A stretch of DNA of 64,000 nucleotides, from assembly GCA_013054445.1 (NCBI GenBank), contig JAAMPI010000004.1, positions 1-64,000 on the forward strand. The letters run 5' to 3'. Positions 32,934 to 45,520 of the stretch are shown one piece after another. Numbering within the stretch: the stretch's first letter is position 1; the number at the start of each line of letters is the position of its first letter. Position numbers and translations under genes: made by a program. Source of the DNA: Cudoniella acicularis (lineage: Eukaryota > Ascomycota > Leotiomycetes > Helotiales > Helotiaceae). The notes under the pieces were generated by a model. That model ran no database searches, was not told the DNA's origin, and saw only the letters and a list, made by a program, of their open reading frames with translations.

Positions 32934-34927
32934 CGGGCGGCCAAGAGCCTACAAGCTCAGTCCGATCGTCAGTCTGGAAATGTAGAAATGCGAGCATGTA
33001 TACATCAATGCTCATCGATATTTCCGTCTGCCAGTGGAAATGTTGTTGTGGATGCGTTTCCGGAGGGTCCGTTGACTAGGAGTAAGCTCTCGAGAAAGGT
33101 TATTTTTAGAACCAACCGCAAGGCTACCAATTCAACTGCCACGTGACACCAGCCTCTTTGACTCAGGTCTACGGAGCACATATCAATAGATACTCAGTTT
33201 TAGGTTCAGACTCGTGTCATGTTTCACTGCCGTAGTGCGAGGCTAAGAGCTACCTAAAGTAGTATTATATAGCGGACAAATCGCTACTATTCCTCCGTCG
33301 GGAGGTTTTCCCAAGTGCCTACCTAAGCGTTTTTAATAATAGCAGCTCACATATATTTTAATAAATAATCTATTACCTCAGTAACCAAGAAATACTTACC
33401 TGTCAATAAAGATAAGTGGTTTTGCTACTATGGCGGATTCTCATATATTCAACTGGGGACCCAACACTTAGGAACAACTGATTAAATATTATAGTTCTTG
33501 TTCACATTCCCCCTAAGTATGCTCTACATGAAGATTTTTAATTGATTTGAGGATCACTTAACCGACGTACTATTATTTTCTATCTCTAGCAAAGAGAAAA
33601 CAGTGCTCGAATCATCCAATTCATTGACTTCATTCTCATTCATCTATATGTCAGTAACCTGCTCGGTATAGCTCCACCTCTATCATGGCGTGGGCTCTTG
33701 GCCTCTAGGGCTCCAACGCTAATATAAAATAGCAATGCATACAAATACTCCTGAGAGTCTGAGATCCTTCTAACGCCTTCTCACATGCCAATATCAATCC
33801 CCTTTCATAACTCCACGCTCAAAGATCAGAAAACAAAAAAAAAATCAAACGATCGCTTTACATCAGAATTGGATTTCGCCGGAGTCGCGCCCAAAGATAT
33901 CGAAAGGCCAGAAGCAGCGCCTTGCAGATTCCGACCCTTGGCGGTTATCGGTTGCCCGACAAAAATACAGGCCAGAAGACCCTTCTTGCATTTACTGGAA
34001 AGTCACACACCCTTGGCCCAGGAACATCGTCACACGACTGCTTCATATTGACAGAAGCCAGAAGACCCTGCGTCCAGGCCGCGGCGCAGAAAAGATTTTC
34101 CCGGTGTTTTCAAGAGTGGGCGCCGGTAATCGGTGAGAAACGTGTTACCTATTCCAAAAAAACCATCGTAGATGAATATGTTGAAGGGAAATTGATCTCC
34201 GTAAGTGCGGGTTTTTTTTGGTTTCCGTGCAACCGCGTCGCCAACGAGTAGGATTCCCTCTGACGTGTACTTCATATCCCGAAGTCGCTGATCGATTTTC
34301 GGTACCTGGATTTCTTATCCGAAGGCGCCTATTTGTTGGTATTTGTATTGTGCCAATACTGGAAACGCCAGAAAGGCCGAGGTACAGTACATGTGGTGCG
34401 ACACTCCTCTCCGGTAGCTCCAGGCACTTTTTCGATCTTTAACGGTTGTGGCATGTTACGCTCGTGTGAACACTACCGTGGACCAGTTAGAAAAGAATAA
34501 ATCCCTGAACAATGACACCTCATGCATCGCATGCATGCACAGCGAACCCTGGCGATCCCGCGGCGTCAAGGATCTCCGAACATCTCCGGCGGGTTCTGGC
34601 TGAAGGTTTTCGAGGCACCAAAATACCCTCAATACAAGGGGGTTTTCTGGGAGTAAAAACGTGATGAAATCATGAACATAATTCATGAAGTCCAGTGTAG
34701 CAGTCTCCTTCCGCGATAAGTGGGAGTAGAGTGATAAAGTTTGCAGCAAGGCGGATTCAACCTGGAGACACTAATCCTTGTGCCAAACTCCCGGTATTTC
34801 CACGAGTGGGTCCAGGGCATTTTCTGGAAACATGGAGTGCGACCCGCGCGTGACGTAGGAAGCGACAGGCTTCGTATTCTTATGTGTAATACCTAGCCGA
34901 CGATTCGAACCACATTTCGCGTGGTTT
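32934..34927. other. Gene-poor stretch with possible decayed LTR
   Basis: No supported gene across 2 kb. A segment near 33390-33490, read on the minus strand, starts TGTTGGGTCCCC and includes GAGAATCCGCCATAGTAGC, which resembles a segment near 38310-38380. Both may be decayed LTR pieces. Open frames at 33785-34251 resemble nothing known. Confidence 0.35.
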
Positions 34928-36355
34928 TCATTCTTGGACCAGGGCAATCCATCGGATTGGTACTCCGTCTTCACCGATTGCGTAACTCTTTGCAGGAACC
35001 TTCCTTGGCGGCAAGGCCCATTTTGCTCGACCGGGCTTCTGGTCGTCCAATTTGCCCTTTTTCCGCATAGCCATCTCCATGACCGCGATCCGAATGAAGT
35101 CGCTATTTTCTCGCATTTCTCGCTGGCGGGCCACTGGTCCAATGGTTTCAGCAAAGACATCGTCAGTTGACTGAGTACGGCGACTTATCACAGGTTGTGA
35201 CACTCCTTTTGCTGAACGGGAAACTTTATAGGTCTCCATCTGGATAGAGGCTGTGCATTTCGTTGCAGGCATCGTCTGAGCCAGAGATGGTGGAACATGT
35301 GCTTCGATAGGGGCGTTGGTGGTAGGATTAAGATATCGTCTGAGTGCTGGGGTCGGGGTGTCTTCAAGGCGTGGAGGCATGCGCTCGTCTGTGAAAGGCA
35401 CTTGCGGGTCTATAGAAATAATCGATCTCGTGAGAAAGTCGTCAGGTGTGATCATTGGCGCTGTGAGGGAAGAAAATGATTTTGCGGCAGACCGCAATGC
35501 TCGAAGTGATGCAGTTAAATTTGATTTGAACATCGATCTTCTTGGACGTGCTGGGATTTCTAGACTTGATGTATCTTCGTCTCGGTCCTTGGATTTTTGG
35601 AAGACCCTAAAATCCAGCTCGTCCAGGTTAATCTCAGTCCCCGATAAAGGATGATCTTCCGAAATGGTCTCGCCAGGAGGTGAGGAGACCGTTTGCATTC
35701 GTCGCGATGGCAATGACCTTCTTCCTCGAGAGCCAGGGGTGACCAAAGAGACCAGAGATGGTGATCTTTCACTAACTAAATCATCCTCCAAAGAAGGCAT
35801 GGATTCGCTCGAAACTGTTCTCGCTGACATGACCGATTCTTGTCCATTTTCGCTCTCTGCGAAGTCCTCCTCTAGATCTTCAGGCGGGCTAAGAAGATAG
35901 TCTAGAGGGCTTTTTCCAAGAGACAAACTAAGCTCTTTCTCGGATACGCCAGTATGTTGCAGAATCGCATCGACAGTCAATCTCTGTCCTCCTGTTGTCT
36001 TTGCTCGAGGGCCTAAACTCGACTTTTGAGCTGGTATTTGTGTTATCGCAAGAAGTGCTGCGACTGAGGGCGAAATCGCGTCGGGTGAATGTGTAGACTG
36101 GTTCCTTCTCCCATGGTGCCGTTCCTTTCTCACCTGTGATCTCGGGGTTTCGCTGGCAGACTCGTGGTGTTGACTTCGGAAAGGAATGACGACAGGAGAT
36201 GACGGCGTTGTCGGTCTCGATTCCGTGGTACTTGCGGCAGACATGGTTTCTCGCCTTACTAGAGAAGGCCTCTTTCGCCGTTCTTTATTACTCGTACGAT
36301 CATAATTTTCCTCTCTAGAATTTTGCGTGAATAGATAACTTCTCGAAACAAGCAT
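34928..36355 (-). CDS. Conserved hypothetical fungal protein, mostly disordered
   Basis: A single exon of 475 aa from the ATG at 36355; a second candidate ATG at 36244 would shorten it by 37 residues. Most of the protein is disordered and rich in Ser, Arg, Pro and Glu. A short segment LTVDAILQHTGVSEKELS (about residues 128-145) could be a small helical module. The last about 70 residues look ordered: NSDFIRIAVMEMAMRKKGKL and GRAKWALPPRK, ending IRWIALVQE. I have a sense that this C-terminal pattern recurs in ascomycete proteins of unknown function, but I cannot name a family. No membrane segments or catalytic motifs are visible. Confidence 0.7.
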   Translation of the reverse strand: MLVSRSYLFTQNSREENYDRTSNKERRKRPSLVRRETMSAASTTESRPTTPSSPVVIPFRSQHHESASETPRSQVRKERHHGRRNQSTHSPDAISPSVAALLAITQIPAQKSSLGPRAKTTGGQRLTVDAILQHTGVSEKELSLSLGKSPLDYLLSPPEDLEEDFAESENGQESVMSARTVSSESMPSLEDDLVSERSPSLVSLVTPGSRGRRSLPSRRMQTVSSPPGETISEDHPLSGTEINLDELDFRVFQKSKDRDEDTSSLEIPARPRRSMFKSNLTASLRALRSAAKSFSSLTAPMITPDDFLTRSIISIDPQVPFTDERMPPRLEDTPTPALRRYLNPTTNAPIEAHVPPSLAQTMPATKCTASIQMETYKVSRSAKGVSQPVISRRTQSTDDVFAETIGPVARQREMRENSDFIRIAVMEMAMRKKGKLDDQKPGRAKWALPPRKVPAKSYAIGEDGVPIRWIALVQE

Positions 36356-39300
36356 GCTGTTCGCAGTCACGGAGGTCGTGTGCGGTGCTAAGTGTACGGC
36401 TGAAGCCGTTTGGCGACTAAGTAGGTATTACTAGAAAACAACCAGGGAGTCCGAAGCCTGTTTTTTGCACTGGAACTTGATGGAATATGCCGGTCGCTGC
36501 GTCTGCCCCGTGAATTACAGCCGCTGAGGAGTGTTGAGGTGTTGGATTCCCTTATCTCACAGTAGAAGACTCGTACTGTACAGTTTGAAATAGTTCAATC
36601 AGCAACGCGGTTTGGTGGCTTCTGTGAGGAGGCATTGCAGGCTTCGGGGGGTTATCAGAACATGAGCGCTTCGTCTAGCCGTGGAGAGAGTGTAAAGGAG
36701 CAAACAGAAACAGCAGTGTATGGAAGAAGTAAGCAGGAGTTGAAGCGACGACGTGGGCCGTGGGCGTTATCAATCTGAGCAATAAAAGCCTTATCGAGGT
36801 GACCACACGCGAGCAGGAGCCGTCATGCAGGATTGGGGATCGCGCGCGCCGACCGACACACCTCAAGGTTGGAAAGACTATGACTACAGACCACCCCACC
36901 AATGCCCAATGCCCAATGCCCAATACGCAAAGCAAAAGGCCAGATCAGCTGCCGCATGTCCTACGACTCTTGCCTTCTTCCAGCAATGTTGAAGCTGAGT
37001 GGGTCATCTGTCGGAACCCGACCCGACCCCTACGGACCCCTACGGGTCTCACATCTGCCCTCCACCAGCCTTTTGCACCCTAATCTTGCCCGGAATGGTG
37101 GGTGCACATGTGCTTCGTGGGGGATGAAGCCTGAAATACCGTGAAGGACATCACAGGAGCCGCCCACTAGCCCACTCGCCCACTCTCAAGGTCTAGGAAG
37201 TTCCAAGGTTGGAACCTGGAACCTCACCACTTACGGCGACGCCTCTACTATGATAACTCGATAGAATCGGTCAATTTGCTTTGTTCACAGTTCACCCCAT
37301 TCCTCCCGAGACGCCGATCGCCGTTCCACGCTTGTGGTCCCCGGCCGGCCAAAGGGGGTGCAACTCTTGGCTGTGGAAATGGATTATGGATCAAAGGAGC
37401 TTATTCAACGGTACCTAGGCACTCCACGTTACCAAAACACTTCTTCCCTGCGTCGACGACTCCATCCACCATGGGGTTCGGCACGGTACTGGACGGCACC
37501 TGCATTGCTTTTTCCCGCGAGATTTTTCCTTTGAGACGGAATGTCCCCATTATGTCGCGGCGCAGAGTTCACCGCTGATGCCTCCGTTGAGTCGAAAATT
37601 TGAGACAATTTTCAGGATCCACAACCTGGTCCTGCAGTCAATACCAAGAGATCACATCGGTGCTCGAGCTGCTCAGTCCTCGACTCATGAAGCCGCCTGG
37701 AAAATGGGCAATAGCTGAAAGAGACCCGTATCCTCATAAGGGAGGAGCGATCGATTAGTCAACGCCAAACTCTTGGCTGAAGATGGCCTTTGGACGCAAA
37801 CATGATAGCCGCATGAGCCGAATCTTATCATCTCGTGGAATAGCAGATTGTCGGGCTCCAATCGTAGGACACCCTCTAGTTTACCTTTGGCAAAGTGGTG
37901 TTACTCACGTGCTGACAGATCGACCTGCAAGAAGACAAAAGAGGATCGTCTTTATCAGTGACCTGTCGTATAGCACTGGACCCCCTCGCATTGAATTTTT
38001 GGCTAGCCTAGTCTTTTGCCGCTCGATCTTCCGGATTCAAATGCCAAACACTTCGAATTCTCTCTACTCGTCACCCAAATTGTATTTGAAAGTGCTGCAG
38101 GATGACTAGGAATTTGACAAGCGCCGTCACATGCTGCAAGGTGGCTTCAAATCCTCAAAGTAGTACAATCCGTAGGTATGGCCTTCCTCTTCTGGGTAGT
38201 ACTCGGCCGAGTGCCAGAAAGGATCAAACCCCCGAATAGTTGACAAATACTCATAGTATAATAGTAACTTACATGTGTCACAATAAATAGCCTTCACCTC
38301 GATAACTTAGATATACTTCCTACTCGAAAAGCCAAGTGATTTTGCGACTGTGGATTATCAACAACAGGAACACAAAAAATACCCGACCGAGTACAATTCT
38401 TTCTCTTTTCAGACCCGTTCAACTGAGTAACGAGGTTCAGTCGAGGCCAAATTAATGTTGGTATTTAATATTCTTAAAATGCTTTGGACAAAATTTCAAC
38501 ATCCGTTACATTTATTTTCCTTTCTCCTACGTCATCCTACCAACAAGGTCGGTGGGTGTTGAAAAAGATGATTGGTATTGCTCAATGAAAGAGAATTATG
38601 AAAGAGAATTATAAAAGTTCATATTTGATTCAAACCTCGATATCCTTCTTGATTGGTCTTTGCACCGCGTCTTTATAAAAGATTGAGAAGAAATTCTCGC
38701 GATGGTAGGTTGTGGCACGTACAAATTATCAACAACGGTAGCGACTCCATCCTAGACTTGTTTCTGCCAATTCGGGGCTTTTATCGTAGCTAAGCTATGA
38801 AAATAGTTGAGAGGATGGAGGGAAGGAAGAGATAAAGTTCTTCTATGATTGAATGGTCCCTGAGAGATGAGCTGCAGAAATAAGTTGGGCAACAATGCTT
38901 ACTGATTCTTGTGTGTTGTCGTAGGGTCTTTGAAGGGAGTAACGTAAAAATAGAGAACTAGTATTAATAAATTCAAACCAGAAAGAGCTCTTCTTGCAAA
39001 GAGCATCACTCAAAACCTAAATGAAGGTTTTTGTCACATGTGAATGTCTAAAGAGCCTACTTGACAAGAGCTTCATCTCTCAGCCTCTCAATTGCTAATT
39101 AATAGATTCTTTAAAACTTCTGGACAAAGCCTCTTGCCGCAAAATGATTATCGAACCCAGGAATTAACTAGAACTTGCTATATGGAAGGCTTGACGCCTC
39201 TGCGCTTCAGTCACGTGCTTTCGTGTCATAGTAGCAGCCTAAATTCCACGACGCGTCGTCCCCAGAACCTTTCAAACCCCAAAAGTCCAACAAAGCTCAT

Positions 39301-39366
39301 CATCCAAGTGATGAGCCACCATCATTTCTTTCTACCATCTCATTTGCCATCTCGTAATACTTCTCC
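36356..39366. other. Gene-poor 3-kb stretch
   Basis: No supported gene. Four tandem copies of AATGCCC-type 8-mers lie at about 36899-36925. A 108-codon ATG frame at 37783-38109 has no recognisable domain and unremarkable composition. Segments near 38310-38510 look like a decayed LTR (TGTTGAAAT end on the minus strand). The last few hundred bases are the LIG4 promoter region. Confidence 0.35.
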
Positions 39367-42300
39367 ATGTCTCAGAAAGCCGATGATGATGCGATGGAGG
39401 AGGAGCAGAGCCAATACAGCCACGGACCTCTGACTCTAGAAGAGCTCGATGAAAAGTAAGTTGTCAAGAGATCTAATAACGATTCAAAGCTGAGTTGAAG
39501 GTATCCCAATCGACCCCACAATCACTCGAGGACTTTCTTCTTTCATGAACTCTTGTCCAATTTATTCTATCCTCTCAACGATAACAAGAAGCGCCCAACA
39601 GGCCCTGCAGTCGCAAGGAAAAAGCAGGGGCCCCATGGGCCAAGTAATTTATCGCCACATGAGGCCCGACAGAACATCATTGAGCGATTCATCTCTCGAT
39701 GGCGTAAAGAAGTTGGAGATGATTTTTACCCCGCTCTACGCCTCATATTGCCAGAAAAAGACCGAGACAGAGCCATGTATGGTTTAAAAGAAAAGGCTAT
39801 AGGAAAGCTTATTGTGAGACTCCTCAATCTCAATCCCCACGCAGAAGATGGCTTCAATTTACTGAACTGGAAACTTCCTGGACAATCGTACGCTACTCGA
39901 ATGGCTGGAGACTTTGCTGGCAGGTGCTATGAAGTCATTTCAAAACGACCTATGATCACGAAATATGGCAACATGCGGATAGCTGAAGTCAATGAACTTC
40001 TAGATCAACTTTCGGCAGCTTCAAAGGAAGAAGATCAGTTGCCAATTTTCAGGCAATTCTATAACCGAATGAATGCAGATGAACTAACGTGGCTGATTCG
40101 CATTATTTTGCGGCAAATGAAAATAGGAGTTTCTGAAAAAACGCTCCTTCATGTAAGTCTTTCTCTCTAGATCTGTGACATTTTACTAATTTGAGCAATA
40201 GCTCTGGCATCCAAGTGCTGAGGCTCTCTTCAATGTCTCTTCAAGTTTGCGTCGTGTATGCTGGGAGCTCACCGATAAAGAAAAGTTGCTAGATGGCGAT
40301 GATGCTGGCGTGGCGATTATGGAATGTTTCCAGCCACAATTAGCACAATTTCAGTCGCATTCGTTTGAGACGATGATTGCAAAATTGGGTGTGACGGCCG
40401 ACGATCCTAGTTTCTGGATTGAGGAGAAACTGGACGGTGAACGAATGCAGCTTCACATGAATGAGGATGAGGATACCCCCGGAGGCTACCGTTTTGCATT
40501 CTGGTCTCGGAAGGCAAAAGACTATACGTATCTGTACGGTAATGGGTTTGAAGACGACAATTCCGCCTTAACAAGACATCTTAAAGAGGCATTCGTCCCA
40601 GGAGTAAAGAACATTATCCTGGATGGCGAAATGATTACTTGGGACCCGGAGACGAATAAAATAGTTGCCTTTGGGACACTGAAAACTGCTGCAATATCCG
40701 AACAAAAGAATCCTTTTCAGACCGGCCCCAGACCCCTTTTTCGTGCTTTCGATTGCCTCTTTCTCAACGATGAGAATATCACGAGATATATGTTAAAGGA
40801 TAGACGGAGGGCATTGGAAAAGGCGGTTAAGAATGTTCCTAATCGGCTCGAAATCCACCAGTATCAAGTTGCTGACTCTGCAGAAGAGATTGATCCAGCT
40901 TTACGCAAAATAGTTGCTGAATCATCGGAGGGTTTGGTATTGAAGAACCCGCGTTCACCGTATCAGCTAAACAGTCGAAATGACAATTGGATGAAAGTGA
41001 AGCCGGAGTACATGACGGAGTTTGGAGAGTCCCTTGATTGTGTGGTGATTGGTGGTTATTATGGATCTGGTCATCGAGGTGGCGGACTCTCTTCTTTCTT
41101 ATGCGGTTTACGGGTGAATGAGAATCACATCAAACAAGGTAAGAAATCTCATATGAGGAATTGAGTCCCAATACTAATAAGAATTTTTGTAGGAGCCAAC
41201 GCCATGAAATGTTTCTCCTTCTTTAAAGTCGGCGGCGGCTTTAGAGCAGAGGATTATGCAGACATCAAGCATCAAACAGACGGAAAATGGAAAGAATGGG
41301 ACCGTAACCATCCTCCTACGGAATATATTGAGCTTGGCGGTAGCGATCATCAAGCTGAACGTCCTGACGTGTGGATCAAACCCTGTGACTCCGTCGTTCT
41401 GGAGGTCAAGGCCGCTTCAGTAGGAGGATCAGACCAATTTCGAACCCGATACACTCTACGATTTCCGAGGTTCAAGCGGATAAGACATGGCAAAGACTGG
41501 CAAAGCGCTTTGTCATTATCTGAGTTCGAAAAACTGAAGACCGAGGTTGAAAAGGAGAGCAAGCAGAAGGAGTTCAAGATTGACACCAAAAGAAGAATAA
41601 CCAAGAGATTGAAGAAAGAAGTCATCATCGCAGGCAACGATGGGAAAATCAAGACGCCATATACCGGGCCTACAACGGCTATTTTTGAGGGCTTGAGCTT
41701 TTGCGTACTCAGTGAGATGCTTCAGCCGCAGAAAAAATCCAAGACCGAGATAGAACAGATTATCAAGGCAAATGGTGGGAGTATTTTTCAGAGTCCCACC
41801 GCAAAGAAAGGAATCATCTGCCTTGGAGATAAGAAAGTTGTCAAGGTGGCCAGTCTGATCAAGAGCGGCCAGACTAATATCGTGAAGTGTTCATGGGTTC
41901 TGGATGCTTTAAAGCAGTCTGAGATTGATGGCTTGCACCGCCAAAGACTTCTGATCCCTTACGAGCCCATTCACATGTTTCACATGACCGAAGATGCAAG
42001 ACCAGATATCGAGAGCAACACTGATGTATATGGCGATAGTTATGCTCGAGATGTCACCGTGGAGGAGCTCAAACGAATTTGCGACGACGTGATACACCCG
42101 AAAAACTACGAATTTTCCGTACCTGCATTCCTGTCAGAACTCGAAGAGCGTGGGCACGGAATGGGAGAAATAACTGGGTCGATATTCTCACGATGCACTG
42201 TCCGGTTTATCCCAGCAAATGAAGAAAACTTGGACTATGATCCTGTCAAAAAAGTCAACTTTCAAATTGCAAAGAATCAACTTCTTTTTGCTGGAGGTCA

Positions 42301-42496
42301 TGTAGCGAAGAGTAATGATCAGCCTGGCATCACTCATTTCGTTGTTCTGGATGAATCACCAGAGACGGTTGCTTCCCTGCGAGAACATCTGTCTTCACGA
42401 GCAAGAGCGAGGTTACCGCGAATTGTGAGGTTTGATTGGTTGCAAGATTGTTGGAGTGAGAAAACATTGCTTGATGAGGAGCGTTACGTGGTATGA
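39367..42496 (+). CDS. lig4: DNA ligase IV
   Basis: Four exons are inferred (39367-39455, 39501-40152, 40202-41138, 41193-42496), giving 993 aa, normal for fungal LIG4. ATP-dependent ligase that seals double-strand breaks in non-homologous end joining with XRCC4/LIF1. Domains: N-terminal ligase domain (about 30-260); adenylation domain with the KLDGER active site (Lys323); motif IIIa/IV region FRAFDCLFLN and SSEGLVLKNP; nucleotidyl motif V NDNWMKVKPEY; OB-fold with GGYYGSGHRGGGLSSFLCG and FFKVGGG. Two C-terminal BRCT repeats end in IVRFDWLQDCW. The introns are canonical GT-AG and each junction keeps conserved sequence (HIKQ-GANAMKCF). The start is the ATG in a short acidic first exon. Neurospora mus-53 is the counterpart. 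Confidence 0.97.
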
Positions 42497-43882
42497 TATG
42501 GCTAGCTAGGCGTTTGGGAGATTCGGAAAAGTATTTGGCGTTTGGAATTGCACGTAGCTTAGCTGAGTATCAATGTTATGGTAATCCTTTCCGTCTTTCA
42601 ATAAGTTCGGTGATCCATGTTAACATGAGTTGGTTTCTTTGTTGCTCTCCCAGCTCGCCTCGGGAGGGTTATATTTGTGTTAGGGGTCGAAACACTTACT
42701 GCCTGAATCTCAGGGGATCGCACACTAATTATTTAGCGAGTGGGGCCCTGAAGTCCAGCGCGTCATACTACCTGAGTGCAGCTACGCAATTAAGAACTTT
42801 TAGATTCAAAAAGCTTAACTAACTCTTGCCCTATACTGAATTTTGAAATTTATAATGATACTGCATCTTTCAGGACTCTGAAGAATGGTTTTGCAGTCAA
42901 GTCGGAAATAATCAAAATGTTGGTGGTGCGATGCAGCCATCTTCAGAATGATGAGGCCAATCTGAACACTTCAAAATATAGGGATATTCACGACTCTGAA
43001 TCAAGTGATATATTACACTGATCAGATATTTGCCACAATTACTGCAATTTTCCGGGTTGGGTCTCTAATAAAATACTGTTTAAACTAATGTTAATTAAGT
43101 GGTGCGCGTGATTCTGGGGGCCAATTTCGTAAAATGAAGCACCTCGAATAATTAACCACTAATTTAAAGGAAGCTGCAATTAAGTGTAATATACAGTAGA
43201 TGTATTATTCTATTTGTTTAATCTTCTGACAGATTTTTATGCTAAAGTGCGGTCTATTCTTTGAAGTGTTGTAGGTGGCTTTCAAGTACAGCCGCACAGA
43301 TCGCTACATGTTCGAAATCTTCGAGAAGCAGGCGTGACAAAATCCACCTTCAAGAAATTTAATAACCACCAAAAATTTTCAGACTTTAGAAAGCATTATT
43401 TGGGAGATTAGAGCGAAATAATAAGATTTCATAATGTTCGGTTTCGGGGCTGTGCTTTAGTATCTTGAGTGCTGTAATTTAGCGAGTAATCGCTGAACGG
43501 CCCTGAGATGCACCGGAACTCAGCAAGTCCACGCTAAAAGTTAGTGAATATGGGCTGGGTATTAGCGGGCATTTCCCGCTGATTGAAGGACCTTGAGGAG
43601 GTGGATCTCATTGCAAAAGGAAGGAAGGAGCTACCTCGCAACACATGCATGTTCTACCCGGAATTGCTTCTTGCTGCTCAATTTGCGATACGGATAGAAG
43701 GATCATCCCTTGTCGGACTTGAAATTGAGGGCAGAGGCGAATATTCCCACTTTTGACACCCAGATTTCGCTTTGTCTACATCATCATTTTTCTTAGAATT
43801 CTAGAAAGGATAAAGCACTACATGCTACCACATGCAACCGCATACTACATTTCCAATATCTGCCATTGTTAGGCGCAGTATA
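42497..43882. other. AT-rich gene-free stretch
   Basis: 3' flank of LIG4 and of the convergent MFS gene. No supported gene; stops are dense in all frames after 42830. Confidence 0.45.
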
Positions 43883-45520
43883 CTATTCTGATCTCTTCTC
43901 CGGCTCTGGAAGTGCCCACCACGAAACAGCCATTCCCACAAACAGAGCAATACATATTGGATGCAGCACAAAAGTCCCAGCACTCTGTGCAAGCATACCC
44001 GTCATAAATGGCGCAATTGCACCCCCTGAGCTCCCAACAGACCCAATCAGCGACAAAGAGGATATTTGCATCTTTTGTGGAATGAGACGTTGGTATAGGT
44101 GGATCGAGCAAGGCGACACAGGTCCAAGGAAAAAGCCGGAGATGGCAACTGCCACAGAGTCTCCTGGGATGGATGGCACAAACCAGATGAGAAGTTCGAG
44201 AATGAGGGCGAAGGCGGTAGCTATGAAGACAAAGAAGCGCTCTCCAATTCTGTGAGCTAAGAAAGAGAGGGTGAAACGACCTGAAATTAGTTTAGCATCC
44301 ATTTATCAAACGAGATAATGAACGAACCTAGTGTAATCCCAGCCCAAAATCCAGAAGTAACATAGCCAACTTTACTTGGATCTCCGTGACGAAACTGTAC
44401 CAAGAATGAGATAATCCAGCCAGAGATTGCCACTTCTGCTCCCTGATATGCGAACATGAAGCACGCCCCCAGAACAGTGGGTTTATTGGATATGACTGTC
44501 TTGAAAGACTTCCATCTTCTTTTTGCATCGCTATTGATCCTTGTATTGTCATGCTCACTGGTTGGTGCGGGAAGGGGATGATCCGATTCAGTCTCGTAGT
44601 TCCAAAATGCCCATGGAGAGAAGAAGAGATTGAAAATGGCTAGTCCAAGCTCGATAATGTAGAATCGGGACCAAGGGTACCCATGAGAAATCATTGCTGT
44701 AGCAATTAGAGGAGCGATAGTCCCACCAATACCATAAGACCCTTGATAAAGCCCAATCATAGCCGTATTGTTGGCTAGGGTGGCACAGAAGACTTGGCTG
44801 ATAGCTAGATTTATTGCCATACCGACCCCAAGAATGAAAAAGCTATTGATGAGTTAGTGGGAATCTAATATGCAGTGAGAGCGGGGCTTAATACGAAAGG
44901 ACCACCATTGGAAATGGTGGCGAGGTTACAATAGTTGTGTACCCAAGAGTAAGCAGCGCTTCAGAGACGATCAAGCATTTAGCTCGTCCAAATTTCTGCG
45001 ACGTTGTGCTGACAAAGAATGCAGCTGTGATAAACCCAAGAGCAGTACAAACGAAAATTGTCGAAACGGTGCCATAGTTGATGTGGTAATCCCTGATGCT
45101 CGTTAGAATTATGCCGGACTTTTAGAGTGAAGATTAGAGTGAAGAGGGGAAAGAGGGGAGGGCATACCTCTCGATGCTGGCGATCAGCGCACCGGGTGCT
45201 GCATCGTTCATACCGTTAGCAAAACCAGTGAAGCAGCAGCCCAAAACGCGAAATCGGTTTTTGTAGGGGTTCCAGATGGTCTCCTTCTGATCCACCAGAG
45301 CTGTTGGTGATGAGGGCGAAAGGGATTGAAGGTTGTTTGCATTGGCGCCAAATTCGCTAGCGGAAATACTGGAGACTACACTTCGATTGGGGAGATTTTC
45401 CATCTGAATAGCGGCTTCCGAGTCCGAAGATCCATGCTGGATGGACTTCTTGGATTCGGCTGGTAGAGAAAAGGCAAAAGTTTCAGGCTCGATAGTCGAG
45501 GTCAAGGTTGACGATGACAT
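43883..45520 (-). CDS. MFS transporter (BSC6/FucP-like)
   Basis: Four exons are inferred (45520-45168, 45092-44895, 44842-44328, 44280-43883), giving 487 aa with about 12 membrane helices after a disordered Ser-rich N-terminus of about 90 residues. Readable landmarks: VLGCCFTGFANGMNDAAPGALI (TM1, resembling the FucP/BSC6 branch), the TTSQKFGRAK loop after TM2-3, YQGSYGIGGTIAPLIATAM, FMFAYQGAEVAISGW at the start of the C-terminal half, GRFTLSFLAHRIGERF, and the final WWALPEP. Splice junctions restore GITLG-RFTL. Substrate is unknown; members of this branch are generally sugar-type or uncharacterised. The start is the ATG at 45520, since the earlier in-frame codon is TTG. Confidence 0.9.

Noticed and set aside
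34840..34910. tRNA candidate with GGTTCGAATC on the minus strand
   Set aside because: T-stem bases do not pair and the cloverleaf cannot be drawn.
37783..38109. 108-codon ATG frame
   Set aside because: No domain, no splice context, no codon bias evidence; similar random frames are frequent in this region.
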